Positions 1-5,473 of a DNA stretch of 6,035 bases are shown in pieces. The notes beneath the pieces were generated by a model, which saw nothing but the letters and a program-made list of their open reading frames with translations, searched no databases and was not told the DNA's origin. The stretch is from assembly GCA_003151875.1 (NCBI GenBank), contig PLYW01000125.1, positions 1-6,035 on the forward strand, in the 5' to 3' direction. The position numbers were made by a program, and so were the translations under genes. Numbering within the stretch: position 1 is the first letter of the stretch; the number at the start of each line of letters is the position of its first letter. The stretch is from Acidobacteriaceae bacterium (lineage in GTDB: Bacteria > Acidobacteriota > Terriglobia > Terriglobales > Acidobacteriaceae).

Positions 1-1328
1 GGAGTGGCCGCGTCAGGCGGCGGAGCGGTTGCGCCGGGCGCAGGAGTTGTGGCTGCGGGCTGCAAGTCGTTCTTCATTTCAGGCACTGCGCTATTGTCGG
101 AGGCCGGGTTGGCGGGCGAGCCACTCTCAGCCCCGCCCGACACCGCACCGCTCCCCGTGGGGGGAGTGGATCCGGCAGGCGTCGCTCCTTCGGCGTCAGA
201 GCGCGGAACGGGAGCGTTCGCCGCGGGGACTGCGCCGTTCTCCACGCGTTCGACGCCTACCTTGTTGGAACCGATCATGCTGCCGATGACGCTGGTATTG
301 GCGGCGCGCACCATATCAGGCGCGCTGGACTGCTTGGGATCAACCAGCGTTGGTTCGCCGGCCTTGGTGGCATCCGACACGTCCGGACCTTTGTGGAAGT
401 TCTCCATCAGCTTGCCGAAGTGTCCCACCGAGCCGCGGCTGGCGATTTCAGCTTTATCTTCAGCAATGGCGGCGGGGGTGGCTTGCGGGACCGGCTGCTT
501 CATGGCCTGCAAGCGCTTCTTGGCATCGTCGGCGCGCTCTTCCAGCGGGTAGCGGGTAAGGATACGGTCGTAGGCGGCCGTGGCTCCTTCGGTGTACTGC
601 TTGATCAAGGCGCCTTTGGCCACTTCCGGCAGTTTCGACCGGCGGATAAGGTCAACTTCCTTTTCGTAGGAGCTGCCCAGTTCGTACAGGGCCTGGTCGG
701 CCCCGCTGTACAGCGGGTACGTATCGGCCACCGACTTCAGGCGGGCGATGGCCGCCGGATATACCTCGCGCAGAAAGTAGAAGTGCCCGATCATGTACTC
801 GCGATCGGCAAGCACTTCCTGCACCTCCAGCAGGCGCTGCTTGGCCTGTGGCACCAGCGCGCTGTCGGGAAACTGCAGGATGAGCTGGCGATACTCCTCC
901 TCGGCGCGACGGGCGTGGGTGGGATCGCGGTCCGCCTTCTCCATCTCCTTGTAGTGGATGTTGCCGATCTTCATCTGGGCTTCCGCCGCCTCGGGCATAT
1001 TGGGGAAGAAGGTGATGAAGTCCTTGTACTCGCTTTCCGCCTGGGTCATCGCGGCCGAGCCGCCTTCGGCATACCAGGAGTCGCCGATGGCCAGCTTGGC
1101 GCGCGCCACATACTCGGAATCTGGATACGTATTGATCAGGGTCTGCAGGCTGAGCCGGGCGACGTCATACTTGGCGTGCTTCATCGCGTCCATGGCGCGG
1201 TCGAACAGCACCTTGTCCGGCTGTTTCGAGTTGACGTTGGCGATGGGATTCTGGACTTTCTTGTTGCTGCATCCAAGGGTCAGCAGCATGGCAGCTATCG
1301 AAAACGCGATGATGACGCGACGAAACAT
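1..1328 (-). CDS. bamD: Outer membrane assembly lipoprotein BamD (C-terminus cut by window edge)
   Basis: Periplasmic TPR lipoprotein of the BAM complex, which inserts beta-barrel proteins into the outer membrane. The reading frame stays open from ATG 1328 to the left edge, giving 442 codons with no stop. The N-terminus has arginines at residues 3-4, a hydrophobic stretch (5-18) and Cys20 in the context LLTLGC. This is a type II signal peptide with a slightly off-consensus lipobox (Thr at -3, Leu at -2). Residues about 38-275 are helical TPR-like repeats with spaced motifs such as INTYPDSEY, ITFFPNMPEA, ILQFPDSALV and ILTRYPLEER, the YPDS-type hairpins typical of BamD/YfiO. From about residue 280 the chain becomes Ala/Pro/Ser/Gly/Thr-rich and probably disordered. 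E. coli BamD is about 245 residues, so this tail is extra. The gene lies 34 bp after rpe and is probably co-transcribed. A generic TPR lipoprotein is the alternative. Confidence 0.88.
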   Translation of the reverse strand, partial: MFRRVIIAFSIAAMLLTLGCSNKKVQNPIANVNSKQPDKVLFDRAMDAMKHAKYDVARLSLQTLINTYPDSEYVARAKLAIGDSWYAEGGSAAMTQAESEYKDFITFFPNMPEAAEAQMKIGNIHYKEMEKADRDPTHARRAEEEYRQLILQFPDSALVPQAKQRLLEVQEVLADREYMIGHFYFLREVYPAAIARLKSVADTYPLYSGADQALYELGSSYEKEVDLIRRSKLPEVAKGALIKQYTEGATAAYDRILTRYPLEERADDAKKRLQAMKQPVPQATPAAIAEDKAEIASRGSVGHFGKLMENFHKGPDVSDATKAGEPTLVDPKQSSAPDMVRAANTSVIGSMIGSNKVGVERVENGAVPAANAPVPRSDAEGATPAGSTPPTGSGAVSGGAESGSPANPASDNSAVPEMKNDLQPAATTPAPGATAPPPDAAT

Positions 1329-1334
1329 CCTAAA

Positions 1335-1341
1335 CACCTCT
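1335..1341 (-). promoter_or_regulatory. Ribosome binding site of bamD
   Basis: AGAGGTG on the minus strand lies six bases before ATG 1328 and supports that start. A second AGG abuts the ATG but is too close to act. Confidence 0.6.
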
Positions 1342-1362
1342 GGGAAATACTGCGTTCCACGG

Positions 1363-2037
1363 CTAGGCGCGCAATAAGGTGGCTTCCTGGGCCGCCTTCA
1401 GCAACCCCTCCACTTTGCGGGCCGGATCACCGTGGCCAAACACGTAACTGCCGGCAACGAAAATTTCTACTCCGGCGCGGACTGCTGGACCAATCGTTGC
1501 CAGGTCCACGCCGCCATCGATTTCAATGCGATAGTTCAAACCCTTGGCGGCGCGCATGGTTGCCAGCTTGCGGACTTTCTCCAGCGCCCCGGGAATGAAC
1601 TTTTGTCCGCCAAAACCGGGATTCACCGACATCACCAGGATGTAGTCCACCAGATCGAGCACCTCGCCGAGGGTCTGTACCGGCGTCGCCGGATTAAGCA
1701 CCACGCCGACCTGCATGCCGTGGCTGCGAATCAGGTTCAGGGTGCGGTTCAGGTGGCGGCACACTTCCTGGTGCACCGAGATCCACTTGGCCCCGGCATC
1801 GGCGAAAGCCGGAATATAGTCATCAGGATTCTCGATCATCAGGTGACAGTCCAGCGGAACGTCCACGGCTTTACGCAGCGACGCGACCACCGGAGGCCCG
1901 ATCGTGATATTGGGCACAAAGTGGCCGTCCATGACATCCACATGGAGGAGGGTGGCGCCACCTCGCACCGCCTCGTTGGCATCCTCGGCCAGGCGGGCGA
2001 AATCGGCCGACAATATGGAAGGCGCTATCTCGATCAA
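1363..2037 (-). CDS. rpe: Ribulose-phosphate 3-epimerase, TTG start
   Basis: Cytoplasmic TIM-barrel enzyme that interconverts D-ribulose 5-phosphate and D-xylulose 5-phosphate in the pentose phosphate (or Calvin) pathway. The 224 residues match the usual family length. The N-terminus reads MIEIAPSILSADF. The metal and catalytic residues are all visible: Ser7, His32 and Asp34 in HVDVMDGHFVPN, His65 in CHLMIE, the flexible loop MSVNPGFGGQ (136-145), Asp174 in IEIDGGV, and the phosphate-binding Gly196-Ser197. The start is TTG at 2037. An in-frame TGA lies upstream with no ATG or GTG between, and GAGAGAAG sits seven bases before the TTG. A TAAAAT box at 2069-2074 could be a -10 element for an own promoter, but I see no good -35. 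Alternatively the gene is read from the antitoxin promoter. bamD follows after 34 bp. Confidence 0.97.
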   Translation of the reverse strand: MIEIAPSILSADFARLAEDANEAVRGGATLLHVDVMDGHFVPNITIGPPVVASLRKAVDVPLDCHLMIENPDDYIPAFADAGAKWISVHQEVCRHLNRTLNLIRSHGMQVGVVLNPATPVQTLGEVLDLVDYILVMSVNPGFGGQKFIPGALEKVRKLATMRAAKGLNYRIEIDGGVDLATIGPAVRAGVEIFVAGSYVFGHGDPARKVEGLLKAAQEATLLRA

Positions 2038-2060
2038 GACAAAACTTCTCTCGCGAGCAT

Positions 2061-2179
2061 TTAGTCAAATTTTAGCACGGGAGCAGGGCGGGCCACATGC
2101 CCGCGAACGTGGCTGAACGCAACATCATTTTGCTAAGGTCGCCCGGGATAAGAGCTTGTGGAGACCAGCGGACCTCCAT
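2061..2179 (-). pseudogene. Remnant of a ParE/RelE-type toxin gene
   Basis: The antitoxin stop overlaps an ATG as TGATG (ATG at 2179-2177), the usual coupling of an antitoxin to its toxin. The ATG frame begins MEVRWSPQAL, which looks like the first beta-strand and helix of ParE-family toxins, then turns into unrelated residues and stops at 2072 after 35 codons. In another frame, just after a stop, the same DNA reads NDVAFSHVRGHVARPAPVLK and ends at 2061. This resembles the final strands of ParE/RelE proteins, where a D-V-x-x-x-H-V-R-type strand precedes a basic tail. I infer a toxin gene of about 90-100 codons reduced by an internal deletion and frameshift to fewer than 40 codons. Only the coupling and the two reading frames are seen directly; the family assignment is by eye. 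It could also be a chance resemblance or an uncoupled short ORF. Confidence 0.5.
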
Positions 2180-2403
2180 CAAGACTCGATGAGGTGCTCG
2201 ATGCGAGACCCCACTTCTTCGTGGGTGAGGTACTCGCCGCGCTCCAGTTGGGATTCACCGAGCTTCACGGCTTCGAGAAAGCGGGCCTCTTCTTCCAGAT
2301 ACCGGCAAATCGCTTCCTGCGCCAGCGAATCCGCGTCTCGTCCTCGGTCGCTGGCGAGTTGCGCCAGTCTGGAGGCCTGCTCAGGGTTGAGATGTACTTT
2401 CAT
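2179..2403 (-). CDS. Ribbon-helix-helix antitoxin, ParD/CopG type, apparently orphan
   Basis: 74-residue protein resembling ParD-type antitoxins: a DNA-binding dimer that represses its own promoter and masks a ParE-type toxin. A short N-terminal strand (residues 2-5, KVHL) leads into helix A (NPEQASRLAQLASDRG, 6-21) and helix B (DADSLAQEAICRYLEEEA, 23-40), the RHH layout. The tail from Phe42 to the end (FLEAVKLGESQLERGEYLTHEEV) matches the toxin-wrapping tail of ParD proteins, including the G-E-x-x-T/S-H-E-E-V element. No intact toxin follows, only the remnant at 2061-2179. The gene sits alone between the tsf terminator and rpe. There is no Shine-Dalgarno before ATG 2403, which fits a leaderless transcript. 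If functional it may be an anti-addiction antitoxin or a plain repressor. Confidence 0.8.
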   Translation of the reverse strand: MKVHLNPEQASRLAQLASDRGRDADSLAQEAICRYLEEEARFLEAVKLGESQLERGEYLTHEEVGSRIEHLIES

Positions 2404-2409
2404 GGGCTC

Positions 2410-2438
2410 AGGTTAGAAGTGACGATTCGGATTGTCAA
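2410..2438 (-). promoter_or_regulatory. Candidate promoter of the antitoxin gene
   Basis: A perfect TTGACA (2438-2433) is followed by exactly 17 bases and then TAACCT (2415-2410), a weak -10 (T, A and final T match consensus). Transcription would begin at or next to the ATG at 2403, giving a leaderless mRNA. A TATAAT (2444-2439) directly abuts the TTGACA and could be the -10 of another promoter, but I find no matching -35. Confidence 0.4.
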
Positions 2439-2488
2439 ATTATAGATTGGCGCCGGCATGTAAGACACGCTCCGCACCGATTGAGGTT

Positions 2489-2524
2489 GCAGAAATCAAC
2501 AGGGCGGGATTGTGTCCCGCCCTG
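2489..2524 (-). terminator. Intrinsic terminator of tsf
   Basis: A perfect 10-bp GC-rich stem (2500-2509 paired with 2515-2524) with a 5-base loop lies 32 bases after the tsf stop. An outer ATCAA/TTGAT pairing (2495-2499 with 2526-2530) extends it past a one-base bulge. On the minus strand the stem is followed by TTGATTTCT, a modest T-rich tract. Confidence 0.75.
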
Positions 2525-2556
2525 CTTGATCACATCGTCTGAATGGCCGCGAGTTC

Positions 2557-3213
2557 TTACTCGGTGGTGGCTTCCGCCGCCTTGCTGATGGCGATGGTCT
2601 CGGCGACGTCGCCCACCTTGAAGCGGGCAAAACGCCGCACCGAGATGTTCTCGCCCAGCTTGCCTACGACCGTAGCGATAAGCTGGTGCACGGTCATGGT
2701 CTGGTCCTTGATGAAGGGCTGCTCGTACAGGCAGACCTCTTCATAGAACTTGCCCATCTTGCCTTCCACGATCTTCTCGATCACCGGCGCGGGCTTGCCC
2801 GTCTGGGCCGCCTGGGCGCGGTAGATGTCCTTCTCTTTTTCGAAGGCATCGGCGCTCACGTCTTCTTTGCGAATGTAGCGCGGATCGGTGGCGGCGATGT
2901 GCATGGCGATATCGTGCACCAGCGCCTTGAAGTCGTCGGTGCGGGCCACGAAGTCGCTCTCGCAATTGACTTCCACCAGCACGCCGATCTTGCCTCCGGC
3001 GTGGATGTAGCTGGTCACCGAACCCTCGCTGGTGGCGCGGGTCGCCTTCTTGGCGGCGGTGGCCACACCCTTCTTGCGCAGAATGACAATAGCGCCTTCC
3101 ATATCGCCCTTGGATTCGGTCAGCGCGTGCTTGCAATCCATCATGGGAGCGTTGGTCTTCTCCCGAAGCTCTTTCACTTGTGCGGCAGTAATGTTCACGG
3201 TTGTAGTGCTCAT
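2557..3213 (-). CDS. tsf: Translation elongation factor Ts
   Basis: Guanine nucleotide exchange factor that releases GDP from EF-Tu. The 218-residue protein starts with an N-terminal UBA-like domain (about 13-49, VKELREKTNAPMMDCKHAL), the EF-Tu-binding part. The signature EVNCESDFVAR follows (about 81-91), in which Asp87-Phe88 correspond to the TDF residues that displace the EF-Tu magnesium site. The core domain ends around 205. It is much shorter than E. coli EF-Ts (283) and nearer the short Thermus form (196), so the second core subdomain and coiled coil are largely missing. The start is ATG 3213; AAAGGA (3230-3225) lies 11 bases upstream, a rather long spacing. tsf is normally co-transcribed with rpsB, but here a terminator and a repeat hairpin stand between them, so an own promoter or read-through is needed. 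Confidence 0.97.
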   Translation of the reverse strand: MSTTTVNITAAQVKELREKTNAPMMDCKHALTESKGDMEGAIVILRKKGVATAAKKATRATSEGSVTSYIHAGGKIGVLVEVNCESDFVARTDDFKALVHDIAMHIAATDPRYIRKEDVSADAFEKEKDIYRAQAAQTGKPAPVIEKIVEGKMGKFYEEVCLYEQPFIKDQTMTVHQLIATVVGKLGENISVRRFARFKVGDVAETIAISKAAEATTE

Positions 3214-3227
3214 CTTTCGGAAAATCC

Positions 3228-3357
3228 TTTGGCCTTTAGCCCTTAGCTTTTAGCTCTTAGTAACAAACTGCCGGAAAGCAGGAGCGCTAAGAGCCCGAAT
3301 CTTAACTTGCTCTGTGCTGTTTGCTAAAAGCTAAGCGCTAATAGCTAACAGCTACTC
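3228..3357. repeat. Heptanucleotide repeat arrays forming an inverted repeat, element A
   Basis: Left array: units start exactly every 7 bases at 3228 (TTTGGCC), 3235 (TTTAGCC), 3242 (CTTAGCT), 3249 (TTTAGCT) and 3256 (CTTAGTA). Right array, reverse complementary in type: 3323 (GCTAAAA), 3330 (GCTAAGC), 3337 (GCTAATA), 3344 (GCTAACA) and 3351 (GCTACTC). The arms 3236-3254 and 3323-3341 pair at 18 of 19 positions around a loop of 68 bases. A further GCTAAGAG copy at 3286-3293 can pair with CTCTTAG at 3254-3260, so alternative folds exist. The element fills most of the rpsB-tsf gap and touches the tsf Shine-Dalgarno. Its function is unknown. Confidence 0.8.
3299..3327 (-). promoter_or_regulatory. 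Weak candidate promoter for tsf
   Basis: TTAGCA (3327-3322, 4 of 6 matches to TTGACA), a 17-base spacer, and TAAGAT (3304-3299, 4 of 6 matches to TATAAT). It lies partly in the right arm of repeat element A. It is proposed mainly because the rpsB terminator implies that tsf needs a start of its own. Confidence 0.22.
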
Positions 3358-3358
3358 A

Positions 3359-3391
3359 GAAAAACAGCCCGCGCTGCAATGACGCGCGGGC
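3359..3391 (-). terminator. Intrinsic terminator or attenuator after rpsB
   Basis: A perfect 8-bp stem (GCGCGGGC type; 3384-3391 with 3367-3374) encloses a 9-base loop. On the minus strand it is followed directly by TGTTTTTCT, a good T-tract. It begins 31 bases after the rpsB stop and should reduce transcription into tsf. Confidence 0.8.
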
Positions 3392-3421
3392 CAGGGAACC
3401 ACTCGTCGTCTCGAACTGTTG

Positions 3422-4297
3422 CTAGGCGCTGGTATTCTCAGCGGCGGCGCGCCGGCCACCCTTGCCCAACACTTCTTCCATGCTGACTTCTTCGGCCTCG
3501 CCGGTCTCCTCGGGAGCCGCAGCGACTTCGCTCTCTTCCGGACTGGCAGCGGCAGCCTCGGCATCGGGACTGTACTGCACACCGGAGGCGATGTCTGCCA
3601 TCTGCTTGTCGGTGGCCGCCTGCGAACCCTCGACCACCGAATCGGCAATCTTGGAAGCGAACAGCCGGATGGCGCGCAACGCGTCATCGTTGCCGGGAAT
3701 AATGTAATCCACTTCGCTGGGATCGCAATTGGTGTCCACCACTGCAACCACGGGAATCCCCAGCTTGCGCGCTTCCTTCACCGCAATCTGCTCCTTGTTG
3801 GAGTCGATCACGAACAGCGCGTCGGGCAGGCGGTTCAGGTTCTTGATGCCGGCCAGGTTGGCCTGCAAGTGCTTGCGCTCGCGTTCCAGCTTTACCACTT
3901 CTTTTTTCGGCAGCAGCTCGTAACGGCCGTCCGTGGCCATCTCGTCGAGCTCTTTCAGCCGCTTCACCGATTTCTGCACGGTCACCCAGTTGGTGAGCAA
4001 TCCGCCCAGCCAGCGCTGGTTGACGAAGAACATGCCGCAGCGCGTCGCTTCTTCGGCGATCGCGTCCTGCGCCTGGCGCTTGGTGCCCACGAACAGTACC
4101 AGCTTGCCTTCGGCAGCAATGTCCTGCACGAACTTGGACGCCTCCTTGAACATCTTCAGCGTCTTCTGCAGGTCGATGATGTAAATTCCGTTGCGCTCGC
4201 CGAAGATATATTCCTTCATCTTCGGGTTCCAACGCTTCGTCTGGTGCCCGAAGTGAACGCCGGCTTCGAGCAACTCCTTCATCGTGATATTTGCCAA
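3422..4297 (-). CDS. rpsB: 30S ribosomal protein S2, TTG start
   Basis: Small-subunit protein S2, which assembles late near the 30S platform and binds S1 where S1 is present. With the TTG start the protein is 291 residues beginning MANITMKELLEAGVHFGHQ; LLEAGVHFGH is the first S2 signature. The second signature region spans PDALFVIDSNKEQIAVKEA through the GIPVVAVVDTNCDP and DYIIPGNDDA motifs. The C-terminus adds an Ala/Glu-rich acidic tail of about 50 residues ending in a basic GKGGRR segment; E. coli S2 has 241 residues. I choose TTG 4297 over the in-frame ATG 4321 because a perfect AGGAGGT lies between them and the resulting N-terminus matches the family. The upstream ATG has no usable Shine-Dalgarno. 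The gene lies between two heptad-repeat elements and is followed by a strong terminator. Confidence 0.96.
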   Translation of the reverse strand: MANITMKELLEAGVHFGHQTKRWNPKMKEYIFGERNGIYIIDLQKTLKMFKEASKFVQDIAAEGKLVLFVGTKRQAQDAIAEEATRCGMFFVNQRWLGGLLTNWVTVQKSVKRLKELDEMATDGRYELLPKKEVVKLERERKHLQANLAGIKNLNRLPDALFVIDSNKEQIAVKEARKLGIPVVAVVDTNCDPSEVDYIIPGNDDALRAIRLFASKIADSVVEGSQAATDKQMADIASGVQYSPDAEAAAASPEESEVAAAPEETGEAEEVSMEEVLGKGGRRAAAENTSA

Positions 4298-4300
4298 GCT

Positions 4301-4307
4301 ACCTCCT
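4301..4307 (-). promoter_or_regulatory. Ribosome binding site of rpsB, decides the start
   Basis: Perfect AGGAGGT on the minus strand, three bases before TTG 4297. The spacing is short but the match is complete. It lies inside the frame opened by ATG 4321, which argues against that start. Confidence 0.75.
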
Positions 4308-4330
4308 AGGTTGGCTTGCATCCTTTGCGG

Positions 4331-4356
4331 CGGCCGCGGCGCGGTGCGCCTGGCCG
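4331..4356 (-). other. GC-rich hairpin in the rpsB leader
   Basis: CGGCC (4331-4335) pairs with GGCCG (4352-4356) and GGCGC (4338-4342) with GCGCC (4346-4350) around a 3-base loop, with small bulges. It would sit about 34 bases before the rpsB start in the mRNA. S2 represses its own mRNA through a leader in enterobacteria. A similar role here is a guess, and GC-rich DNA forms such stems easily. Confidence 0.3.
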
Positions 4357-4456
4357 GATCGCTCTGGATTGCTTTCCCGTAACCCGCCCTTTGTCACGAG
4401 TGCGGGAAGAATTCGTTCCGGTTTAATTGTTCATCTCGCCCCCGGAAACATAAGAG

Positions 4457-4537
4457 CGAGGGATTAGGGGTTAGGGACTAGGTTTTAGGGATTAGTGTCT
4501 CTCTATCCCCTAAACCCTAGCCCCTGGCCCCTTCCCA
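4457..4537. repeat. Heptanucleotide repeat arrays forming an inverted repeat, element B
   Basis: Left units start every 7 bases at 4464 (TTAGGGG), 4471 (TTAGGGA), 4478 (CTAGGTT), 4485 (TTAGGGA) and 4492 (TTAGTGT), with a degenerate CGAGGGA at 4457. Right units, of complementary type, are at 4503 (CTATCCC), 4510 (CTAAACC), 4517 (CTAGCCC), 4524 (CTGGCCC) and 4531 (CTTCCCA). Arms 4467-4491 and 4507-4531 match at 20 of 25 positions, and some mismatches become G-U pairs in RNA, around a 15-base loop. It begins right after the rpsI stop, whose own CTA (plus-strand reading) at 4538 is in phase with the right array. It may act as a terminator or mRNA-end stabiliser, but no T-tract follows. Confidence 0.8.
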
Positions 4538-4933
4538 CTACCGCTTGCTGAACTGGAACCGCTTACGAGCGCCCTTCTGCCCGTACTTCTTGCGCTCTTT
4601 ACCGCGAGCGTCGCGACGCAGAAAGCCTTCCGCCTTCAACTTGGGCCGCAGCTCGGGGTTAAACTCCTGCAGCGCGCGCGCCGTTCCCATGCGCACCGCG
4701 CCTGCCTGGCCGTTCACGCCCCCGCCGTCCACCGTGCACAGCACGTTGAAGCTGGCCGTGGTTTCGGTGAGCACCATCGCCGACTTGGCCATAATGCGCT
4801 GGGCCGCGGTCACAAAGTATGCGTCAAACGGTTTGCCGTTGACCGTGAACTCGCCGCTGCCGGGACGAAGAAACACCCGGGCCACACTCGACTTGCGGCG
4901 TCCCGTTCCGTAGTACTGAACCTGATCTGCCAT
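4538..4933 (-). CDS. rpsI: 30S ribosomal protein S9
   Basis: Small-subunit head protein whose C-terminal tail reaches the P-site tRNA. It has 131 residues, close to the family norm of about 130. The N-terminal YYGTGRRKSSVARVFLRPG block (about 7-25) and the complete S9 signature GGGVNGQAGAVRMGTARAL (70-88) are present. The tail is strongly basic and ends RKRFQFSKR; the final Ser-Lys-Arg is the universal tRNA-contacting end. The ATG at 4933 matches the family start, although only weak Shine-Dalgarno-like purines precede it. It lies 83 bp downstream of rplM, the usual partner, with which it is probably co-transcribed. The stop codon abuts repeat element B. Confidence 0.98.
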   Translation of the reverse strand: MADQVQYYGTGRRKSSVARVFLRPGSGEFTVNGKPFDAYFVTAAQRIMAKSAMVLTETTASFNVLCTVDGGGVNGQAGAVRMGTARALQEFNPELRPKLKAEGFLRRDARGKERKKYGQKGARKRFQFSKR

Positions 4934-5016
4934 CGTTTGTCCGTCGGGAGACGCGTGCTCCCTTTGATCCTTCCAATAAAATTGATCGGCGAAGCCAGGC
5001 CTCGCCCTTAATTGCG

Positions 5017-5460
5017 CTACGCGCGCTTGGCGGCTGCCGCAGCCATGACTTCGGGCTTCTGCGCCGCGTGCGGATGCTTGTCGCCCCGGTAAACCTTCAG
5101 CTTGCCGGCCATGGCACGTCCCAGCTTGGTATGCGGCAACATGCCGGTGATGGCCTCTTCCACAATCTGCTCCGGCTTGCGCTGAAAGCGCTTCTTGTAT
5201 TCCTCAGCCTTCATGCCGCCGGGAAATCCGGAATAGCTGTAATAGACCTTTTTGTCAGCCTTGAGGCCGGTGACGCGAACCTTTTCGGCATTGATCACGA
5301 TGACATGGTCCCCGCAGTCCATAAAGGGCGTGTACTTGGGGCTGTCCTTGCCAGAGAGGATGCGCGCGATACGGCTGGCCAGCCGGCCCAGCGTCTGGCC
5401 GTCGGCATCAATGACAAACCACTTGCGCGCAATTTCCCCCTTGGGGAAATAGGTTGACAT
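5017..5460 (-). CDS. rplM: 50S ribosomal protein L13
   Basis: Early-assembling large-subunit protein that binds 23S rRNA. It has 147 residues from ATG 5460; E. coli L13 has 142. Visible family motifs are WFVIDADGQTLGRLAS (14-29), the YTPFMDCGDHVIVINAEKV block (43-61), the YYSYSGFPGG loop (73-82) and the L13 signature ITGMLPHTKLGRAMAGKLKVY (about 104-124). The C-terminus ends in an Ala-rich stretch with a basic KRA. I choose ATG 5460 (MSTYFPKGE) rather than an in-frame TTG at 5475, because GGGAGAT lies eight bases before the ATG and inside the longer frame. It leads the rplM-rpsI pair and has a credible promoter about 110 bases upstream. Confidence 0.98.
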   Translation of the reverse strand: MSTYFPKGEIARKWFVIDADGQTLGRLASRIARILSGKDSPKYTPFMDCGDHVIVINAEKVRVTGLKADKKVYYSYSGFPGGMKAEEYKKRFQRKPEQIVEEAITGMLPHTKLGRAMAGKLKVYRGDKHPHAAQKPEVMAAAAAKRA

Positions 5461-5466
5461 CGGTGA

Positions 5467-5473
5467 ATCTCCC
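5467..5473 (-). promoter_or_regulatory. Ribosome binding site of rplM, decides the start
   Basis: GGGAGAT on the minus strand; its GGGAG ends eight bases before ATG 5460. It overlaps the codons that would follow a TTG start at 5475, making that longer start unlikely. Confidence 0.65.

Noticed and set aside
393..1598. A 401-codon open frame on the plus strand, antisense to bamD and the end of rpe
   Set aside because: It lies opposite two confidently identified genes, its protein shows no family features, and GC-rich codon use on one strand commonly leaves the opposite frame open.
3419..4309. A 296-codon plus-strand frame opposite rpsB, and a similar one opposite tsf (2686-3246)
   Set aside because: Mirror frames of ribosomal protein and EF-Ts genes; no credible start signals or recognisable protein features.
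4298..4321. ATG 4321 as the start of S2, adding MQANLGGS
   Set aside because: The perfect Shine-Dalgarno lies inside this extension, the ATG has no properly spaced site of its own, and S2 relatives begin at the equivalent of the TTG.
4464..4495. TTAGGG-like run taken as a telomere or a linear-replicon end
   Set aside because: It is short, degenerate, has period 7 rather than 6, lies between ribosomal protein genes, and has a complementary array facing it.
4997..5015. Small GC hairpin (GGCGA/TCGCC) in the rplM-rpsI gap followed by an AT-rich stretch, as a terminator
   Set aside because: Only five pairs around a nine-base loop, no contiguous T-tract, and rplM-rpsI are expected to be co-transcribed.
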